This document shows positions 6,085-8,935 of a stretch of 8,935 nucleotides of DNA, in pieces. The stretch covers positions 1-8,935 of the forward strand of contig JAKSBM010000405.1 in assembly GCA_022361135.1 (NCBI GenBank), read 5' to 3'. Source of the DNA: Desulfobacterales bacterium. Lineage in GTDB: Bacteria; Desulfobacterota; Desulfobacteria; Desulfobacterales; Desulfobacteraceae. Under the pieces are notes generated by a model. The model searched no databases and was not told the origin of the DNA. It was given only the letters and a program-made list of their open reading frames with translations. The position numbers and the translations under genes were made by a program. Position 1 is the first letter of the stretch; each line of letters begins with the position of its first letter.

Positions 6085-6114
6085 ATTATAGAGATTCAGG
6101 TTTAGGGGGGTAAA
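6085..6114 (-). promoter_or_regulatory. merR promoter with operator half-site
   Basis: On the minus strand, TTTACC (6114-6109), an 18-bp spacer and a perfect TATAAT (6090-6085) precede merR by about 60 bases. The spacer contains CCCCTAA at the same distance from the -10 as in operator 3 read on that strand (CCCCTAAGGGTA), but the second half-site is lost. An imperfect inverted repeat (GACA-CCC-TGTC core, 6062-6080) covers the expected start site. Autoregulation is plausible. Confidence 0.6.
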
Positions 6115-6240
6115 AACAGGAGAAAGCGGCAAATCCAACAAATTCGAACAGTTTGATATACGCCAAGGGAGAAAATTCGTCAATAATGAATCCGGGAATG
6201 GCCTGAACAGGTGAAAAATCCCTCCCCGTCTCCGGCGGCC

Positions 6241-6269
6241 TTGACAAGGCTCCGGGATCCCCGTATAGC
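6241..6269 (+). promoter_or_regulatory. Sigma70 promoter of thrC-thrB
   Basis: Consensus -35 TTGACA (6241-6246), an optimal 17-bp spacer and -10 TATAGC (6264-6269) predict a start near 6276 and a leader of about 56 bases. The 5-bp inverted repeat GCCTT-GAC-AAGGC (6238-6250) overlaps the -35, and GGGATCCC lies in the spacer. The spacing is normal, so this is not a MerR-type promoter. Between this promoter and that of merR (6115-6237) I see nothing further. Confidence 0.75.
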
Positions 6270-6331
6270 TGTTGCCAGCCTCCAAAGGCCCTTGAAAACA
6301 CGTCCACACCCAACCCAAGTTAAAGGTAGCC

Positions 6332-7816
6332 ATGACCCCCTCCTCCCATTTTGAAAACAAGACCATTGGATATATCAGCACCCGGGGCGGCATTGACCCG
6401 GTGGAATTTGATACGGCACTCCTCCAGGGCTTTGCCCGGGACGGCGGACTCTTTGTCCCGGACCAGATCCCTGAATTTTCCCGGGAAGAACTGGCCGGAT
6501 GGAAGGGACTTTCCTTCACCGACCTGGCCCATAAAATTCTGCGCCCCTTTATTCCCAGCCACCTCATACCCGATGCCGATCTGGCCAGGATCCTGGAACA
6601 CAGCTTCAGCACTTTTTCCCATGCCCATGTCCTGCCGGTGAAAAACATTGCCCCGGGGGACAAGCTTTACGTCATGGAACTCTTCCACGGCCCCACCCTC
6701 TCCTTTAAGGACATTGCCATGGGCTTCCTGGTCCGGGTCATGGATTATTTCCTCGCCCAAAGGGGGGAAACCCTCTCCCTGATCCTGGCCACCACCGGGG
6801 ACACCGGCCCGGCCGCTGCCCATGCCGCCGTGGGCTGTAAAACCCTGGACTGTTACCCCCTATTCCCCCTGGGCATGATTTCCCAGGAACAACAGCGGCA
6901 GATGACCACCCTGGGGGCGGACAATGTCATGGCCGTGGGGGTCACCGGCTGCAAGGACGGTGGCGACGACCTTGATCTGGTGGTGACCCAGCTCTTTGCC
7001 GATCCCCAACTCCGGGACCGGCTCCGGCTTTCCAGCGTCAACTCCGTGAACTGGTGCCGGGTCATGTTCCAGTCCATCCATTACATTTATGGGTATCTGA
7101 ATACGGTGGAACGGGTGGGGGATCCCCTGGCCGTTTCCGTCCCCTGCGGGGCCTTCGGCAACCTCTTCGGGGGCTGGCTGGCCCGGGAGATGGGACTGCC
7201 CATCCACCAATTCATCTGTGCCGTCAATGCCAACCAGACCCTCTACCGGGCGTTCAATGACGGAATTTTCACCAAGGCCGACCTCATCCCCACGGTCTCC
7301 TCGGCCATCGACATTGTGGTGCCCTATAATTTCTGGCGCTTCCTCTACTTCAACTGCGGCAGGGATGGAAAAAAGCTGGCCGGATGGATGGATGAATTCC
7401 AGACCCGGGGCCGGGTCGCCCTGGACCGGGAAACCCGGGAAGCCATCACCCGTGGATTTGTTGCCGAATCCGTATCCGATGCAGAGACCCTGGCCACCAT
7501 GGCCGGACTATACGGGGACCATGGATATTTGGCCGATCCCCACGCAGCCGTGGCCCTCACCGCCGCCCGCAGGCAACGGAAACACATTCCCGCCCGGATT
7601 CCCATCCTCACCATGGCCACGGCCCACCCGGCCAAATTCTCGGAAATCATTTCCCGGGGGTTGAAAAAGGAGGCCAATGACCTTCCCCCGGTGGCCACCC
7701 ATCCGGAACTGGAACGGGCCAAGGCCCTGCCCGAGGAATTGGATCCATGCCACCTGGACCAATTGGCCCATCACCTCATCACCCAAATTTCATCCCGGCT
7801 CACCGGGAAAGGATAG
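6332..7816 (+). CDS. thrC: Threonine synthase (PLP-dependent)
   Basis: This enzyme converts O-phosphohomoserine to threonine plus phosphate, the last step of threonine synthesis in the cytoplasm. The 494 residues show the family order: YISTRGG (14-20), DGGLFVP (37-43), FHGPTLSFKD (118-127) with Lys126 as the PLP Schiff-base lysine, ATTGDTGPAA (153-162), SVNSVNW (235-241), the phosphate-loop region VPCGAFGN (270-277), GYLADPHAAVA (398-408) and ATAHPAKF (429-436). The phosphate loop is normally close to GNFGN/D; here Ala274 replaces the Asn. The later VVPYNFWRFLY (329-339) differs from the usual NPSNFER-like segment. It is therefore a divergent member, but the next gene, a homoserine kinase, supports the classical role. 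The ATG at 6332 follows AAAGG by five bases. Confidence 0.9.
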   Translation: MTPSSHFENKTIGYISTRGGIDPVEFDTALLQGFARDGGLFVPDQIPEFSREELAGWKGLSFTDLAHKILRPFIPSHLIPDADLARILEHSFSTFSHAHVLPVKNIAPGDKLYVMELFHGPTLSFKDIAMGFLVRVMDYFLAQRGETLSLILATTGDTGPAAAHAAVGCKTLDCYPLFPLGMISQEQQRQMTTLGADNVMAVGVTGCKDGGDDLDLVVTQLFADPQLRDRLRLSSVNSVNWCRVMFQSIHYIYGYLNTVERVGDPLAVSVPCGAFGNLFGGWLAREMGLPIHQFICAVNANQTLYRAFNDGIFTKADLIPTVSSAIDIVVPYNFWRFLYFNCGRDGKKLAGWMDEFQTRGRVALDRETREAITRGFVAESVSDAETLATMAGLYGDHGYLADPHAAVALTAARRQRKHIPARIPILTMATAHPAKFSEIISRGLKKEANDLPPVATHPELERAKALPEELDPCHLDQLAHHLITQISSRLTGKG

Positions 7817-7829
7817 AAAAGAGAATTAC

Positions 7830-8750
7830 ATGGCATCCTATTCAAAACCCAGCATTGAAGAATTGCGCACCCTGGTCTCACAATACCCCATTGGTCAAAT
7901 CCTGGACATGGCACCTCAGGAAGGGGGACAGGCCAACACCAGCTACCGCATCAAAACCGATACCGGCAGCTACATGCTCTCCATCTGCGATGAAAAAACC
8001 CACCGGGAAATCCAGGTATTGCTCCAGGTATTGAACCAACTCAATGCCAACCGATTTCCCACCTCCACCCCCATTGCCACCCGGGAGGGGCAATACCTTC
8101 TTGAATTCCAGGGAAAGCCGGTCTACCTCAAGGCATTCATCCCGGGTCAGGTGGTCCCGGACCTTTCCCCGGCCATGCTGGAGGGGGTGGGCCAAGCCAT
8201 GGCCCAGCTCCACGCCATCCCCGCCCCGGAGGCGGTGGCCCCGGCCTTCCCCTATGGATTTACCGCCTTTGACAGCTACCTTGCCGCCCCGGTGGACCAT
8301 GATTTCACCCCCTGGCTCAGGGAACAGAAGGCGCTTCTGGAAAGGGAAATGGACAAAGAAATGCCCAAGGGGTTGATCCACGGGGATATCTTCTGGGACA
8401 ATCTGGTATTTGAAGGGGAAGGACTCAAGGCGATCCTGGACTTTGAAGAAGCCTGCAACGACTACTTCCTCTTTGACCTGGGCATGGCCGCCGTGGGTTG
8501 CTGCAGCCGGGGGGGGACATTCGTGGAAGACCGGGTCAAGGCCCTGATCCGGGGATACGAAAGCCGATGCCCCCTTTCGGACCGGGAACGGGAACAATTG
8601 CCCCTGTTCATGGTCTATGCGGCCACGGCCGGGGCATTCTGGCGCTTCTGCCAATACAATATCCACCACCCGGATCCCCAGCTCAAGGATTCCCACCGGG
8701 AGTTGTCGGCCCTGGGAGATATCAATCGAGCCCGTTCGCTGAAAATCTAA
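7830..8750 (+). CDS. thrB: Type II homoserine kinase (APH/ThrB2 family)
   Basis: This kinase phosphorylates homoserine with ATP, supplying the substrate of threonine synthase. The 306 residues fit the aminoglycoside-phosphotransferase-fold homoserine kinases (usually just over 300), not the GHMP-type ThrB of E. coli. Visible elements are a nucleotide-loop-like GGQANTSYRI (32-41), the catalytic loop HGDIFWDN (184-191, with Asp186 as base and Asn191) and the metal-binding DFEEACNDYFLFDL (204-217), whose ACND.L.YD-like pattern is characteristic of this subfamily. I place the start at ATG 7830, after AAAAGAGA; the in-frame ATG at 7677 would overlap thrC with a non-conserved extension. It begins 13 bases after the thrC stop, so the two form an operon. 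The related fold also includes choline kinases, which deserves mention beside a choline locus, but the motifs favour homoserine. Confidence 0.85.
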   Translation: MASYSKPSIEELRTLVSQYPIGQILDMAPQEGGQANTSYRIKTDTGSYMLSICDEKTHREIQVLLQVLNQLNANRFPTSTPIATREGQYLLEFQGKPVYLKAFIPGQVVPDLSPAMLEGVGQAMAQLHAIPAPEAVAPAFPYGFTAFDSYLAAPVDHDFTPWLREQKALLEREMDKEMPKGLIHGDIFWDNLVFEGEGLKAILDFEEACNDYFLFDLGMAAVGCCSRGGTFVEDRVKALIRGYESRCPLSDREREQLPLFMVYAATAGAFWRFCQYNIHHPDPQLKDSHRELSALGDINRARSLKI

Positions 8751-8814
8751 TCCCGTAATGGAGGCATTGGGCGGCACCGCCCGCTTTCTCTCTAATCAAG
8801 GATCAACACAAAAC

Positions 8815-8860
8815 AGCCCCCTATCCAGGCTCAACACCACCTGGGATAGAGGGCTTTTTT
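8815..8860 (+). terminator. Rho-independent terminator after thrB
   Basis: AGCCC-C-CTATCC pairs with GGATAG-A-GGGCT (one internal mismatch; AGG/CCT extends the stem inward), followed by T6. It lies 64 bases after the thrB stop. A smaller hairpin, GGGCGGCACCGCCC (8770-8783), precedes it. The remaining 8861-8935 is AT-rich and shows no feature I can support. Confidence 0.85.
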
Positions 8861-8935
8861 ATAGCTATTCCCAAAAATATGTTCCTAAACCATGGACTAA
8901 ATTTGCGATTAATCCTAGCCATCACATGTATGAAA

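Noticed and set aside
7677..7829. Upstream start of the homoserine kinase inside thrC
   Set aside because: It would add 51 non-conserved residues in a frame overlapping thrC; conserved sequence begins after the ATG at 7830.
1..8935. CRISPR arrays, tRNA or rRNA genes, insertion sequences
   Set aside because: I found no regularly spaced repeats, tRNA-like cloverleaf, rRNA segment, transposase or paired terminal repeats.

Overview
The window holds the promoter-proximal end of a choline-degrading bacterial microcompartment (BMC) locus, its likely control region, a divergent transporter operon, a MerR-type regulator, and a separate threonine biosynthesis pair. The DNA is GC-rich (by eye in the mid to high fifties), with strong AAGGAGG-type ribosome binding sites and both GTG and TTG starts. 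CutC looks closest to the Desulfovibrio-type enzyme as I remember it. I infer an anaerobe, perhaps a sulfate-reducing Desulfobacterota member; a Firmicute cannot be excluded. The species is not determinable from this window.

Layout: (a) 1-3274, minus strand, reading inward from 3274: two hexameric shell proteins (BMC-H), an acylating-type aldehyde dehydrogenase with a C-terminal encapsulation-like helix, and the first 367 codons of choline trimethylamine-lyase (CutC), which runs off the left edge. This is the start of a glycyl radical enzyme microcompartment (GRM) operon. Its activase CutD and other parts would lie beyond the edge. (b) 3275-3751, a 477-base divergent control region with two promoters that have unusually long 19-20 bp spacers, each overlapping a CCCCC-TT-GGGGG-like dyad, plus a third dyad copy. 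(c) 3752-5102, plus strand: a ten-helix DMT/EamA-type transporter and a tightly coupled 88-residue winged-helix-like protein, ended by a perfect 40-base palindromic terminator. (d) 5196-6023, minus strand: a MerR-family activator with a GyrI/BmrR-like effector domain. (e) 6332-8750, plus strand: threonine synthase and type II homoserine kinase behind a good sigma70 promoter, ended by a terminator.

Proposed logic (inference): the MerR protein senses choline or a related cation and activates both long-spacer promoters, inducing the BMC/CutC operon and the transporter operon together. Its own promoter carries the same half-site at the same distance from the -10. CutC would cleave choline to trimethylamine and acetaldehyde inside the shell, and the aldehyde dehydrogenase would normally make acetyl-CoA. 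The dehydrogenase here has serine where the family has its catalytic cysteine, which is the most surprising feature of the window. The thrC-thrB pair appears to be an independent housekeeping unit, although its PLP-binding loop departs from the usual form.
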